From contig CAZKFD010000014.1 in the NCBI GenBank assembly GCA_964551995.1, positions 46,993 to 110,992 of the forward strand: a stretch of 64,000 nt of DNA, written 5' to 3'. Shown here piece after piece: positions 8,090-16,183 of this stretch. The notes under the pieces are model-generated. The model searched no databases, was not told the origin of the DNA, and was given only the letters and a program-made list of their open reading frames with translations. The DNA comes from DATKJS01 sp964551995. Lineage in GTDB: Bacteria > Acidobacteriota > Aminicenantia > Aminicenantales > Saccharicenantaceae. Each line of letters starts with the position of its first letter. Position 1 is the stretch's first letter. The position numbers were made by a program, and so were the translations under genes.

Positions 8090-8985
8090 AAAAAGAGAAA
8101 AAGATGACGCTGACGCTCCCCGTAGAGGAGTTGATGAGCTGCGGACACCTCGCCTGCCAGGGCTGCGGCGCGACGCTGGCCATGAGGTACATGCTCAAGG
8201 CTCTGGGCCAGAAGACGGCGGTCTGCATCCCCGCCTGCTGCTGGGCGGTCATCGACGGGCCCTATCCCTACTCGTCCCTCGAGGTCCCGATCTACCACTG
8301 CGCCTTCGAGACCGCCGCCTCCACGGCCACCGGCGTCAAGGCCGGGCTCGTGGCGACCGGGGACAACGAAACGACGGTTGTCGCCTGGGCCGGCGACGGC
8401 GGGACCTTCGACATCGGCCTCCAGGCCCTCTCCGGTTCCGCCGAGCGCAACGACGACATCATCTATGTCTGCTACGACAATGAGGCCTATATGAACACCG
8501 GCATCCAGCGGAGCTCGGCGACGCCGTACGGCGCCTGGACGACAACGACCCCGGTCAAGCATTTCAAGAACAGGCCGAAAAAGGACATCGTGGCCATCAT
8601 GGCCGCGCACCGGATCCCGTACATCGCTACGGCCAGCATCGCCTATCCCGAGGACTTCGTGAAGAAGATGAAAAAGGCGAAGCAGATCAAGGGGACGCGC
8701 TTCTTCCACGTCTTCGCGCCCTGTCCGACGGGCTGGAAGAGCCGCCCCGACGACAGCGTCAAGCTGGCCCGGATGGCCGTGCAGAACGGCATCTTTCCGC
8801 TCTATGAAGTCGAGAACGGAGAGAAGACGACGCTCACACTCAAGCTCACGGACAGGAAACCGATCGGCGACTACCTTCGTCTCCAGGGGCGCTTCCGTCA
8901 CCTGAAGGAGCCGGACATCGCGGTCATGCAGGCCGAGGTCGACGCCCGCTGGGAGCGTCTGCTCAAGGGGTGCGAAGCCGCGTAA
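8086..8985 (+). CDS. porB: 2-oxoacid:ferredoxin oxidoreductase, beta subunit
   Basis: 299 residues. The thiamine-diphosphate/[4Fe-4S] subunit: GHLACQGCGATLAMRYML near residue 20 provides cluster cysteines, and VVAWAGDGGTFDIGLQALSG with DDIIYVCYDNEAYMNTGIQR is the GDG...N thiamine-diphosphate binding motif. HVFAPCPTGWKSRPDDSVK is the conserved C-terminal cysteine region. Last gene of the por operon. After it, 8986-9145 contains a GC-rich self-complementary stretch near 9010-9025 without a T run, and then the promoter of the next gene. Confidence 0.93.
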   Translation: MKKEKKMTLTLPVEELMSCGHLACQGCGATLAMRYMLKALGQKTAVCIPACCWAVIDGPYPYSSLEVPIYHCAFETAASTATGVKAGLVATGDNETTVVAWAGDGGTFDIGLQALSGSAERNDDIIYVCYDNEAYMNTGIQRSSATPYGAWTTTTPVKHFKNRPKKDIVAIMAAHRIPYIATASIAYPEDFVKKMKKAKQIKGTRFFHVFAPCPTGWKSRPDDSVKLARMAVQNGIFPLYEVENGEKTTLTLKLTDRKPIGDYLRLQGRFRHLKEPDIAVMQAEVDARWERLLKGCEAA

Positions 8986-9039
8986 GGCGGCCTGCCGAAG
9001 CCCTGGCCGGCGGGACGTCCCGGCCGGGAGAGGGCCGGC

Positions 9040-9067
9040 TTGCGTGATTTCTTATTTAAATTATAAT
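9040..9067 (+). promoter_or_regulatory. Promoter of the TlpA-like thioredoxin gene
   Basis: TTGCGT (9040-9045), 16-nt spacer, perfect TATAAT (9062-9067) inside an AT-rich patch that stands out from the GC-rich surroundings. Confidence 0.6.
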
Positions 9068-9145
9068 ATAAATAGGAAATGAGCGGCGCCGGCCCCGGCA
9101 CGTCCGCGTTTCGGAAGACGGCGGGCGCCTCCATAAGATAGCGGC

Positions 9146-9640
9146 ATGAAAAAACTCCGGCTAGTCATCCTCTTCGGCGTGGTCGCCCTCGGCGTCGGCC
9201 TCTTGACTCTTCCCGGACAGCAGGAAAACTCGGCGGCGCCGGACTTCTCGATCAAGGACCTCCGCGGCAACACCGTCTCTCTGGCCGGCTTCAAGGGCAA
9301 GGTCCTCGTCATGAACTTCTGGGCCACCTGGTGCCCGCCCTGCCGGGCCGAGATCCCCGACCTTATCGATGTCTACGGGCGGATGAAAGCGGACGGCCTC
9401 GAGATCCTCGGGCTGTCCGTCGACCGCGCGACACCCGACGAGCTCCTGGGCTGGGTCGAGAAAGCTGGCATCAACTACACGGTCGCGATGGCCACGCCGG
9501 AGATTGTCGAGGCCTACCGTCCGGGGGATTATATTCCCTCCACGATCATCGTCGACAGGGCCGGACGGATCCGCTACAGGAGTACGGGCGTGATCGACCG
9601 GAACACACTCGTCCGTCTGGTCAAGAAATTGGCGAAGTGA
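9146..9640 (+). CDS. Exported TlpA/ResA-type thiol-disulfide oxidoreductase
   Basis: 164 residues. An N-terminal hydrophobic segment (LVILFGVVALGVGLLTLP) acts as membrane anchor or signal. The AhpC-TSA/Redoxin fold follows: APDFSIKDLRGNTVSLAGFK, then VMNFWATWCPPCRAEIPDL with the active-site CPPC (C63, C66), then LGLSVDR and the cis-proline region DYIPSTIIVDRAGRI. It probably reduces or isomerises disulfides of exported proteins or apocytochromes. It has its own promoter. The downstream gene is convergent with only 16 nt between stops. Confidence 0.9.
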   Translation: MKKLRLVILFGVVALGVGLLTLPGQQENSAAPDFSIKDLRGNTVSLAGFKGKVLVMNFWATWCPPCRAEIPDLIDVYGRMKADGLEILGLSVDRATPDELLGWVEKAGINYTVAMATPEIVEAYRPGDYIPSTIIVDRAGRIRYRSTGVIDRNTLVRLVKKLAK

Positions 9641-9656
9641 CCGCGGCCCTCCGCTT

Positions 9657-10826
9657 TCAGGAGCGGCCGGGGATGATCCCCGACTTTTCGAGGTCCTCGA
9701 TCTCGCCTTCCGCGTAGCCCAGTTCCCGAAGGAGGGGTCGCGTGTGTTCGCCGTATTCCGGAGGAGTTCCCGCCTCTTCGGCGTCCAGGCGGCGGAGGGG
9801 ATTGCTCAACTCGATCGGCGGCCCCTCCCCGGCGCGCGCGGCGCGGACGAGGCCCCGATGCCGGACGTGAGGGTCCTGCAACGCGTCCTCGAACGGCAGC
9901 ACGGGCTCGCAACAGAACTCCCCGGACGCGGCGAGCCCGGCCCATTCTTCGCGCGTCCGGCCGGCGAACAGCGTCCGGACCTCGGCCGCCGTCCCGGGAT
10001 CGTCGGAGAACTGGCGGTCGACGAGATCGGGACGGCCCGCGAGACGGCAAAATTCCGACCAGAACTTCGTTTCCAGCGCAGCCAGGGTGAGCTCGGACCC
10101 GTCCTTCGTCCTGTAGACGTTGTAGCAGGGATACTTGCCGGTCAGGGGAAGCCAGCCCCGGACACCCCTTTCACCCGCCGCGAACTCGGCGGCCGTCATG
10201 ACCAGCCAGGCCATGGCGCTGTCCATCATCCCAATATCCAGATAGCGTCCCCGGCCTGAGCGATCGCTCTCCCGCAGCGCGGCGAGGATGGCGATCGCGG
10301 CGTACATGGCCGAGCTCAGGTCGGCGATCTGAACCGGAGGGATGGCCGGCGGTCTCCCTTCCTCGCCCGTCAGTCCCAGGATCCCGGAGCGGGCGATGTA
10401 GTTCAGGTCGTGGCCGGCGCGGTCCCGCATGGGCCCGTCCTGACCGTAGCCGGAGATCGAGCAGTAGACCAGGCCGGGATTGACCGCCCGGACGGCCTCG
10501 TATCCGATCCCCAGCCGCTCCGCGGTCCCCGGCCGGAACCCCTCCATGATGACGCTGGCGGTCGCGGCCAGCTTCAGGAAAACCTCGCGGCCCCGGGCAG
10601 GCTTCAGGTTGACGGCGAAGCTCTTCTTGCCCGCGTTCAGGGCCAGGAAATAGGCGCTTCTGCCGCCGACGAAGGGAGGCCAGGCGCGGATGTAGTCGCC
10701 CCCGGCCAGGTCCTCGATTTTGATGACTTCGGCGCCCAAGTCAGCCAGGAGGAGCGTGCAGTAGGGCCCCGGCAACAGCCGGGACAGGTCAAGGATGCGG
10801 ATGCCTTCCAGGGGTTTTCGGTCCAT
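9657..10826 (-). CDS. Family III CoA transferase (CaiB/BaiF type)
   Basis: 389 residues. Start at the ATG 10824-10826 because AAAGGTGAT (complement of 10831-10839) is correctly spaced before it; a GTG three codons upstream overlaps that ribosome site. Family III hallmarks: LEGIRILDLSRLLPGPYCT near residue 5, DLGAEVIKIEDLAGGDYIR near 30, SFAVNLKPARGREVFLKLA, the catalytic aspartate region AGHDLNYIARSGILGLTGE near 140, and YRTKDGSELTLAALETKFW near 230. It swaps CoA between acids and acyl-CoA, or acts as an alpha-methylacyl-CoA racemase. The substrate is not identifiable. Divergent from the FabH-like gene with back-to-back promoters. Confidence 0.88.
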   Translation of the reverse strand: MDRKPLEGIRILDLSRLLPGPYCTLLLADLGAEVIKIEDLAGGDYIRAWPPFVGGRSAYFLALNAGKKSFAVNLKPARGREVFLKLAATASVIMEGFRPGTAERLGIGYEAVRAVNPGLVYCSISGYGQDGPMRDRAGHDLNYIARSGILGLTGEEGRPPAIPPVQIADLSSAMYAAIAILAALRESDRSGRGRYLDIGMMDSAMAWLVMTAAEFAAGERGVRGWLPLTGKYPCYNVYRTKDGSELTLAALETKFWSEFCRLAGRPDLVDRQFSDDPGTAAEVRTLFAGRTREEWAGLAASGEFCCEPVLPFEDALQDPHVRHRGLVRAARAGEGPPIELSNPLRRLDAEEAGTPPEYGEHTRPLLRELGYAEGEIEDLEKSGIIPGRS

Positions 10827-10867
10827 CAGGATCACCTTTCACGGCTTCGGGCCCGGCCCTGCCGAGT

Positions 10868-10896
10868 TCTTATCACAGAACAAAAGCAAGGTCAAC
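10868..10896 (-). promoter_or_regulatory. Leftward promoter of the CoA transferase gene
   Basis: On the minus strand TTGACC (complement of 10891-10896), 17-nt spacer, TAAGAA (complement of 10868-10873). Faces away from the rightward promoter at 10925-10953. Confidence 0.6.
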
Positions 10897-10924
10897 GCGC
10901 GCGTCCGGCGCGGCCCCGGGCCAT

Positions 10925-10953
10925 TTGACATCCGGCGGTTTTCCCTGAATAAT
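10925..10953 (+). promoter_or_regulatory. Rightward promoter of the FabH-like gene
   Basis: TTGACA (10925-10930), 17-nt spacer, AATAAT (10948-10953). The FabH-like ATG lies 61 nt downstream. Confidence 0.7.
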
Positions 10954-11013
10954 GATGGGCTATGAATCGCCGCGAATATCCCGATGGCCGGCCGGAAAGG
11001 AAAGAGTGAGGCG

Positions 11014-12123
11014 ATGCACGTGTCCATCGCCGGCATGGGAAAATGCCTCCCCGGAACGGACGTCCCGGGCCGGATCGTGACCAACGAGGAGATCGTCAGG
11101 ATTCTGCTGGCCCACAAGGCCATCAAACCCGGAAGCGGGAGGCCCTGGACACCTGAGGAGCTGACGCCCTGCAAGATCATCGACCTCGTCGGGATCAGGG
11201 AGCGCCGCTGGGTCACCGACGAGGTCAATACCTCCGACATGGCTCTGGTGGCGGCCGAGAGGGCCATGGCCGAGGCCGGAATCGGCTGGGAGGATGTCGG
11301 CATCGTGGCCGTCGGCAGCTCGACGCCCGAGGCGATCTACCCGTCGACGGCCTGCATCTTGCTCAACAAAGTCATCAAAAAAAAGACGGACGCCGGAGAA
11401 TGGGCGGTCGACGAAGCCAGGCGGCTGATGCGAGTGCCGGCCTTCGACCTCCTCGCCGCCTGCACGAGCAGCCTGTACGCGATCGACCTCGTCCGCAAAA
11501 CCCTCCTGCACGCCGACACCGACTACGACTACGGGCTGGCCATCGGCACGGAGGTCCTCAGCCGAATGCTTGACTTCACCGACAGCAACGCGGATCTGTG
11601 GGGCGACGGATCGGCCGCGGCCGTCCTCAAAAGGCTGCCCGGACGGGGCGGGATCCTCTGTTCCATCCTGGGCACGGACAGCTGGGGGGCGGACAACGCG
11701 TACAGCGTCGGCCAGGGAAGCAGGAAAGACCAGATGGGACTCGCGCCCAATATCAGCATCAAGGGCCACGAGATCCAGAAATTCGTGCTGAAGATCATCC
11801 CCGAGCTGGTGACGAGAACCGTCGACGAGGCGAACCGGGTTCTCCGGGGAACCCGGACGGTCCGCCTCGAGGACCTGTCCCTCGTCGTCTGCCACCAGGC
11901 GAACGCCAGGATCTTCGAGTTCCCCGCTAAGAAACTGAACATCCCGATCGACAAGTTCTACGTCAATGTCGACCGGCGTGGGAACTGCTCGTCGACGTCG
12001 GTCCTGATGGCGCTCCGCGAGGCCCGGGAGGAAGGTCGGATCCGGAACGGCGACCTAGTCATGGCCATGAGCTTCGGCGGCGGCCTGACCTGGGGGTCGC
12101 TTCTCATCGAGTGGGGGTCGTAA
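11014..12123 (+). CDS. 3-oxoacyl-ACP synthase III (FabH-like) condensing enzyme
   Basis: 369 residues from ATG 11014, behind a purine-rich GGAAAGGAAAGAGTGAGG leader. The thiolase-fold catalytic triad of KAS III is intact: Cys150 in LLAACTSSLYAI, His294 in VVCHQANARI, and Asn324 in DRRGNCSSTS. The glycine-rich end SFGGGLTWGSLLIEW is also typical. Compared with housekeeping FabH (about 320 residues) it carries extra segments, for example around residues 30-50 and 105-140 (VIKKKTDAGEWAVDEARRLM). That is more like specialised ketosynthase III enzymes of secondary or branched-chain metabolism. No other fatty-acid gene is adjacent, which also argues against housekeeping fabH. Confidence 0.85.
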   Translation: MHVSIAGMGKCLPGTDVPGRIVTNEEIVRILLAHKAIKPGSGRPWTPEELTPCKIIDLVGIRERRWVTDEVNTSDMALVAAERAMAEAGIGWEDVGIVAVGSSTPEAIYPSTACILLNKVIKKKTDAGEWAVDEARRLMRVPAFDLLAACTSSLYAIDLVRKTLLHADTDYDYGLAIGTEVLSRMLDFTDSNADLWGDGSAAAVLKRLPGRGGILCSILGTDSWGADNAYSVGQGSRKDQMGLAPNISIKGHEIQKFVLKIIPELVTRTVDEANRVLRGTRTVRLEDLSLVVCHQANARIFEFPAKKLNIPIDKFYVNVDRRGNCSSTSVLMALREAREEGRIRNGDLVMAMSFGGGLTWGSLLIEWGS

Positions 12124-12169
12124 TGACCGGGGTGCCGGGCCGGCCCGGGCGGCGGGAGGTCCGGCAAAA

Positions 12170-12197
12170 TTGACAAGCCCCCCGAAATGAATTAAAA
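12170..12197 (+). promoter_or_regulatory. Promoter of the coiled-coil membrane protein gene
   Basis: TTGACA (12170-12175), 16-nt spacer, TTAAAA (12192-12197); gene start at 12224. Confidence 0.55.
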
Positions 12198-12223
12198 ATG
12201 AGGCCGCAGGCCGATCATCGACC

Positions 12224-13264
12224 ATGAAAATCGCCCTCGCGGGAATGTCCCATGTCCCGGGCCCTCCCGGCGCCGCGGAAGGGCTGCCCTACTGGATCTT
12301 CTGGCTCCTCCTGTGCGTCATCCTGCTCCTCCTGGCGGTTATCTTCCTGAGGGACAAGGACCTCCGGCGGCGGATGAGCTCGTTTCTCTCCGGAGCCCGG
12401 AGAAGGATGCTCCGGCTGCGGCTGCAGGCCAAGCTCCGGAGGGAGAAGGAAAAAAAGAAGGCCCTCTGGAAAGAGCTCGGGAAGAAGGCCTGGAGCGAAG
12501 ATGTCGTCGCGGACTGCGTCGCCTCCCAATGCGAGAGGCTCGCGGCCCTCGAGGAAGAGATGCGGCTGCAACAGATGGCTTGGAACGAGATCTTCTCGAA
12601 AATCGAAGCCCTGGGCCGCGAGCACGAAGAGCGGTCCCGCCGCTTCCGGGGCCTGGCCAGCGAGCAGGAAGAGGCCCGCAGGCCCTCCGAGGAGGAACGC
12701 AAGTCCTTGAGCGCGAGGCAGTCCGAGATCCTGGACGCGATCGGCGGCGCCGCCTGGGAGATCGACGCAGCGGAGACGCAGATCCGGGCCGTGGACAAGG
12801 AAGTGCGGTCGATCGACGAGAATCCCAAGATCCCGGACGCCGAAAAGGCCGCCCGGATCCTTAAGGCCCGGGAGAAGGCGGCGGCGCTCGCCGAGCGGGC
12901 CTCGGTCCTCCAGAACAAGCTGCCCCTCCTCCATGACGAGCGCCGGGACATCGAGAAGCGGCAGCGAGAGAACGAGGCCCGGATCGAGGTCTTCAACCAG
13001 CGGATTGGCGAGATCGAGCGCGAGCAGGAGGAGGACAACAAGGTCCACGAGCACGAGATCCGGGACTGGATGAGAAAGAAGCAGCGCGCCCAAGACAAGA
13101 TCGTCGAGCTCCAGCGGCTGATGGAGCCGCTTTTCGAAAGCGCGGGCCTCGAGCTCGACACGGCCCGGGTCGAGCTCGACAGCCTTGCGGTCATCTATTT
13201 CCAGATCGACGCCGTGAACCAGAACGTTCGGGACCTCGAGGGCCGCATCGAGCGTCTCCAGTAG
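12224..13264 (+). CDS. Single-pass membrane protein with a long cytoplasmic coiled coil
   Basis: 346 residues, not assignable to a named family by reading. One clear membrane helix lies at residues 23-42 (YWIFWLLLCVILLLLAVIFL). It is followed by an arginine/lysine-rich stop-transfer stretch and then almost uninterrupted heptad-like charged sequence to the C-terminus (for example KALWKELGKKAWSE, RSLDENPK-type breaks, EIEREQEEDNKVHEHEI, ending LEGRIERLQ). Cysteines occur only near residue 100. Layout suggests a membrane-tethered scaffold or spacer. It stands alone between the FabH-like gene and queH with its own promoter. Confidence 0.75.
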   Translation: MKIALAGMSHVPGPPGAAEGLPYWIFWLLLCVILLLLAVIFLRDKDLRRRMSSFLSGARRRMLRLRLQAKLRREKEKKKALWKELGKKAWSEDVVADCVASQCERLAALEEEMRLQQMAWNEIFSKIEALGREHEERSRRFRGLASEQEEARRPSEEERKSLSARQSEILDAIGGAAWEIDAAETQIRAVDKEVRSIDENPKIPDAEKAARILKAREKAAALAERASVLQNKLPLLHDERRDIEKRQRENEARIEVFNQRIGEIEREQEEDNKVHEHEIRDWMRKKQRAQDKIVELQRLMEPLFESAGLELDTARVELDSLAVIYFQIDAVNQNVRDLEGRIERLQ

Positions 13265-13313
13265 GCCGGACCGTCCCCTTTATTAATCACCCCCGGCCGC
13301 ATACAATAGACCC

Positions 13314-13889
13314 ATGGCGAAAGCCAGGATCCTCGTCCACGTGTGCTGCGCTCCGGACGCCCTGTACGTCCTGCGGCTGCTCGGGGACGAGTTCGACGTG
13401 ACGGGCTTTTTCTCGAACTCCAACATCCATCCCGCCCCGGAATACGCCCTCAGACTCGAGGAGGCCAGGAGAGTCTCCCGCCTGCTCGGCGTCCCTCTGA
13501 TCGAAGACGCCTACGACAATCCGCGGTGGATGCGCGTCACGAGGAAATTCCGCGACGAACCCGAAAAAGGCCGCCGCTGCGACGTCTGTTACGCTCTCAG
13601 GCTTCAGCGCACGGCCGAGGCCGCGTCCCGGGCGGGCTTCGACGCGTTCACGACGGTCATGAGTCTCAGCCCGTGGAAAAAGGCGGCGGTCATCAACCGG
13701 ATCGGCCGCCTGTTCGGAAAGAGGCACGGCGTCCGCTTCCTGGAGGCCGATTTCAAGAAGAAGGACGGCTTCAAGAAGAGCGTCGACCTCAGCCGGGCGC
13801 ACGGACTCTACCGCCAGGACTACTGCGGATGCCAGGCCAGCCGGGACGCCGCGGCGGCGAAACGCCGGGCTGGCGGGACGGGCCGATGA
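13314..13889 (+). CDS. queH: Epoxyqueuosine reductase QueH
   Basis: 191 residues. QueH is the non-cobalamin enzyme for the last step of queuosine tRNA modification. Conserved cysteine motifs are all visible: VHVCCAPDA (residues 8-16), RRCDVCYALR near 83-92 and the C-terminal YCGCQAS near 165. FTTVMSLSPWKKAAVIN is also family-specific. A -10-like TACAAT (13302-13307) lies so close to the ATG at 13314, with no purine-rich ribosome site, that the mRNA may be leaderless. Its TGA overlaps the ATG of hypF. Confidence 0.92.
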   Translation: MAKARILVHVCCAPDALYVLRLLGDEFDVTGFFSNSNIHPAPEYALRLEEARRVSRLLGVPLIEDAYDNPRWMRVTRKFRDEPEKGRRCDVCYALRLQRTAEAASRAGFDAFTTVMSLSPWKKAAVINRIGRLFGKRHGVRFLEADFKKKDGFKKSVDLSRAHGLYRQDYCGCQASRDAAAAKRRAGGTGR

Positions 13890-16174
13890 GCGGCGCTAGG
13901 CGCGGGAGGGCGGCGCGGATCATCATTTTCGGCGTCGTCCAGGGGGTGGGATTCCGGCCGTTCGTCTATCGCCTCGCCCACCGGCTGGGGCTCACGGGCT
14001 GGGTCAAGAACGCCGGTTTCGGCGTCGAGATCCACATTGAAGGAGGGACGGAAGCGTCGCGGAAGCGGTTCCAGTCCGTCCTCCGGAGAAACCCGCCGCC
14101 GCTGGCGCGGATCGAAAGGATGGAGGCCGTCCCCGCCGCGCCGCAGGGCTGCCGGACCTTCGAAATCCGCGAGACCCGGCGGGGAGAGAGCTTCGTCTTC
14201 ATCTCGCCCGACATCGCCACATGCCGCGACTGCCTCAAGGAGGTCCGGACGCCGGGCGAGCGTCGGTACCGCTACCCGTTCACCAACTGCACGAATTGCG
14301 GCCCCCGCTACACGATCGTCGAACGGCTCCCCTACGACCGGCCGCAGACGACGATGGCCGGGTTCCCGATGTGCCCGGATTGCGCCAGGGAGTATGGCGA
14401 CCCGCTCGACCGTCGGCACCACGCCCAGCCCATCGCCTGCCCGGTGTGCGGCCCCCGGGTGACGCTCCGCGAGTCGCGGACGGGCAGGGAGATCCCGGGC
14501 GGGATCGCGGAAGCCGCGGCCCTCATCCGGCGGGGGGCGATTCTCGCCGTGAAAGGCCTCGGGGGCTTCCATCTGGTTTGTGATCCCTTCAACCGGACGG
14601 CCGTCCGCCGGCTGCGCGCCGTCAAGGCGCGGAAGACCAAACCCCTGGCGCTCATGGCCAAGGACATTGCGACGGTCGAAACGTTCGCCCGAGTGGCGGC
14701 CGCTGAGCGGCGGCTCCTCCTGTCTTCGCGGCGCCCGATCGTCCTGCTCAAAAAAAAGAAGGATATCCCCCTCATCGCCCCGAACCTCGACGAGGTCGGC
14801 TTCATGCTGCCGTACACGCCGCTCCACCACCTCCTCCTCGAGTCCCTGGACGTCATCGTAGCCACGAGCTCCAACCGCAAGGACGCCCCGATCATGAAGG
14901 ACGAAAGGGAGGGGATCCGGGGCCTCTCGGATTTCCTCCTGACCCACAACCGCCCGATCGCCATGCGCGCCGACGACTCCGTCGCCAAAATCGCCGCGGG
15001 GGAGCCCCTTTTCGTCCGGCGGGCGCGGGGCTACGTCCCATACCCCCAGCCGGTGCCCGAGGGCCTGCGGTGCGGCTGTTCCCTGATCGCGCTCGGCGGC
15101 GAGCTCAAGGACACCATTTCCGTCTATAAGAAAGGGTACGTGGTCACGAGCCAGTTTCTGGGTGATCTCGACGACTACCGGAACCTCGGCTATTTCGAGG
15201 AGACTCTGGCCCATCTCCGCCGCCTCTTCGGGGTCCGGCCCGACGCCGTCGTCACGGACCTCCATCCGGATTTCCGGACGACGCGCCTCGCCGCCCGGAT
15301 GGGGATCCCCCACTTCAGGGTCCAGCATCATTTCGCCCACGTCCTCGCGCCCCTTCTCGAACACGGCATCATGCCCGAGCGGAGAATCCTGGGTGTCGCC
15401 CTCGACGGCTACGGATACGGCGAGGACGGAGAGGCGTGGGGCGGTGAGTTCCTTCTAGCCGATTACCTGGGCTACGAGCGCTTCGCCCGCTTCAAGCCCG
15501 TTCCTCTTCCCGGCGGAGACGTGGCCGCGCGCGAGCCTTGGCGGATGGCCCTGTCGCACCTCATCGACGCCTATGGGCCCGATCTCCCGGATATTGCACC
15601 GCTCCGGAAGATCGGCGCGGCCCGGAAGCGGGCCGTCGTCCAGATGATCCGCCGCCGGGTCCGGTCACCGCTCACATCAAGCTGCGGCCGTCTGTTCGAC
15701 GCTGTGTCCTATCTCTGCGGCACGGCCCCCGAAGCGATGGAATACGAGGCCGAAGCGGCCATGCGCTTCGAGGCCGCTGCCGAACCTCCAGCCGGGAGGA
15801 TCTATCCCTTCCTCGTCTCCGCTCCTTCTCCGGGATCGCCGGCCGAAATCTCGTTCGCTCCCCTGATCCGGGCTATCGCACAGGATATCGGGCGCGGTGT
15901 CTCCGTCGGCCGAGTTTCTTCCGTTTTCCACAGCACCCTGGCCGAGCTCATCCTGAGGATCGCGGAAGACGCCAGGAAAAGCCGCGGAACGGACACGGTC
16001 GTCCTCGCCGGCGGGGTCTTTCTCAACAGGAAGCTCCTCGAGAGAGCTTCCCGGCGCCTGGCCGCCCGGGGGTTCCGGATCCTCAGATCGACGCTGTATT
16101 CCCCCAACGACGAATCTCTTTCGCTGGGCCAGATCGCCTGGGGCCTGGCCCGCCTCAAAAAATCGGGGATGTGA
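13886..16174 (+). CDS. hypF: Carbamoyltransferase HypF ([NiFe]-hydrogenase maturation)
   Basis: 762 residues from the ATG (13886-13888) overlapping the queH stop; a longer in-frame reading upstream runs through queH and is rejected. HypF makes the thiocarbamate on HypE that becomes the cyanide ligands of [NiFe]-hydrogenase. Domains in order: acylphosphatase (GVVQGVGFRPFVYRLAHRLG, residues 17-36), two zinc-finger-like pairs (CRDCLKE...CTNCGPRY and CPDC...CPVCGPR, about 110-195), a YrdC/Sua5-like domain (GGIAEAAALIRRGAILAVKG onward), and a Kae1-like domain with HHFAHVLAP and GVALDGYGYGEDG, ending VLAGGVFLNRKLLE. No other hyp gene and no hydrogenase structural gene lies in this window. Confidence 0.95.
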   Translation: MSGARRGRAARIIIFGVVQGVGFRPFVYRLAHRLGLTGWVKNAGFGVEIHIEGGTEASRKRFQSVLRRNPPPLARIERMEAVPAAPQGCRTFEIRETRRGESFVFISPDIATCRDCLKEVRTPGERRYRYPFTNCTNCGPRYTIVERLPYDRPQTTMAGFPMCPDCAREYGDPLDRRHHAQPIACPVCGPRVTLRESRTGREIPGGIAEAAALIRRGAILAVKGLGGFHLVCDPFNRTAVRRLRAVKARKTKPLALMAKDIATVETFARVAAAERRLLLSSRRPIVLLKKKKDIPLIAPNLDEVGFMLPYTPLHHLLLESLDVIVATSSNRKDAPIMKDEREGIRGLSDFLLTHNRPIAMRADDSVAKIAAGEPLFVRRARGYVPYPQPVPEGLRCGCSLIALGGELKDTISVYKKGYVVTSQFLGDLDDYRNLGYFEETLAHLRRLFGVRPDAVVTDLHPDFRTTRLAARMGIPHFRVQHHFAHVLAPLLEHGIMPERRILGVALDGYGYGEDGEAWGGEFLLADYLGYERFARFKPVPLPGGDVAAREPWRMALSHLIDAYGPDLPDIAPLRKIGAARKRAVVQMIRRRVRSPLTSSCGRLFDAVSYLCGTAPEAMEYEAEAAMRFEAAAEPPAGRIYPFLVSAPSPGSPAEISFAPLIRAIAQDIGRGVSVGRVSSVFHSTLAELILRIAEDARKSRGTDTVVLAGGVFLNRKLLERASRRLAARGFRILRSTLYSPNDESLSLGQIAWGLARLKKSGM

Positions 16175-16183
16175 TCCGGAGGA

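Noticed and set aside
9000..9030. Terminator after porB
   Set aside because: A GC-rich self-complementary core exists but arms mismatch after 6 bp and no T run follows.
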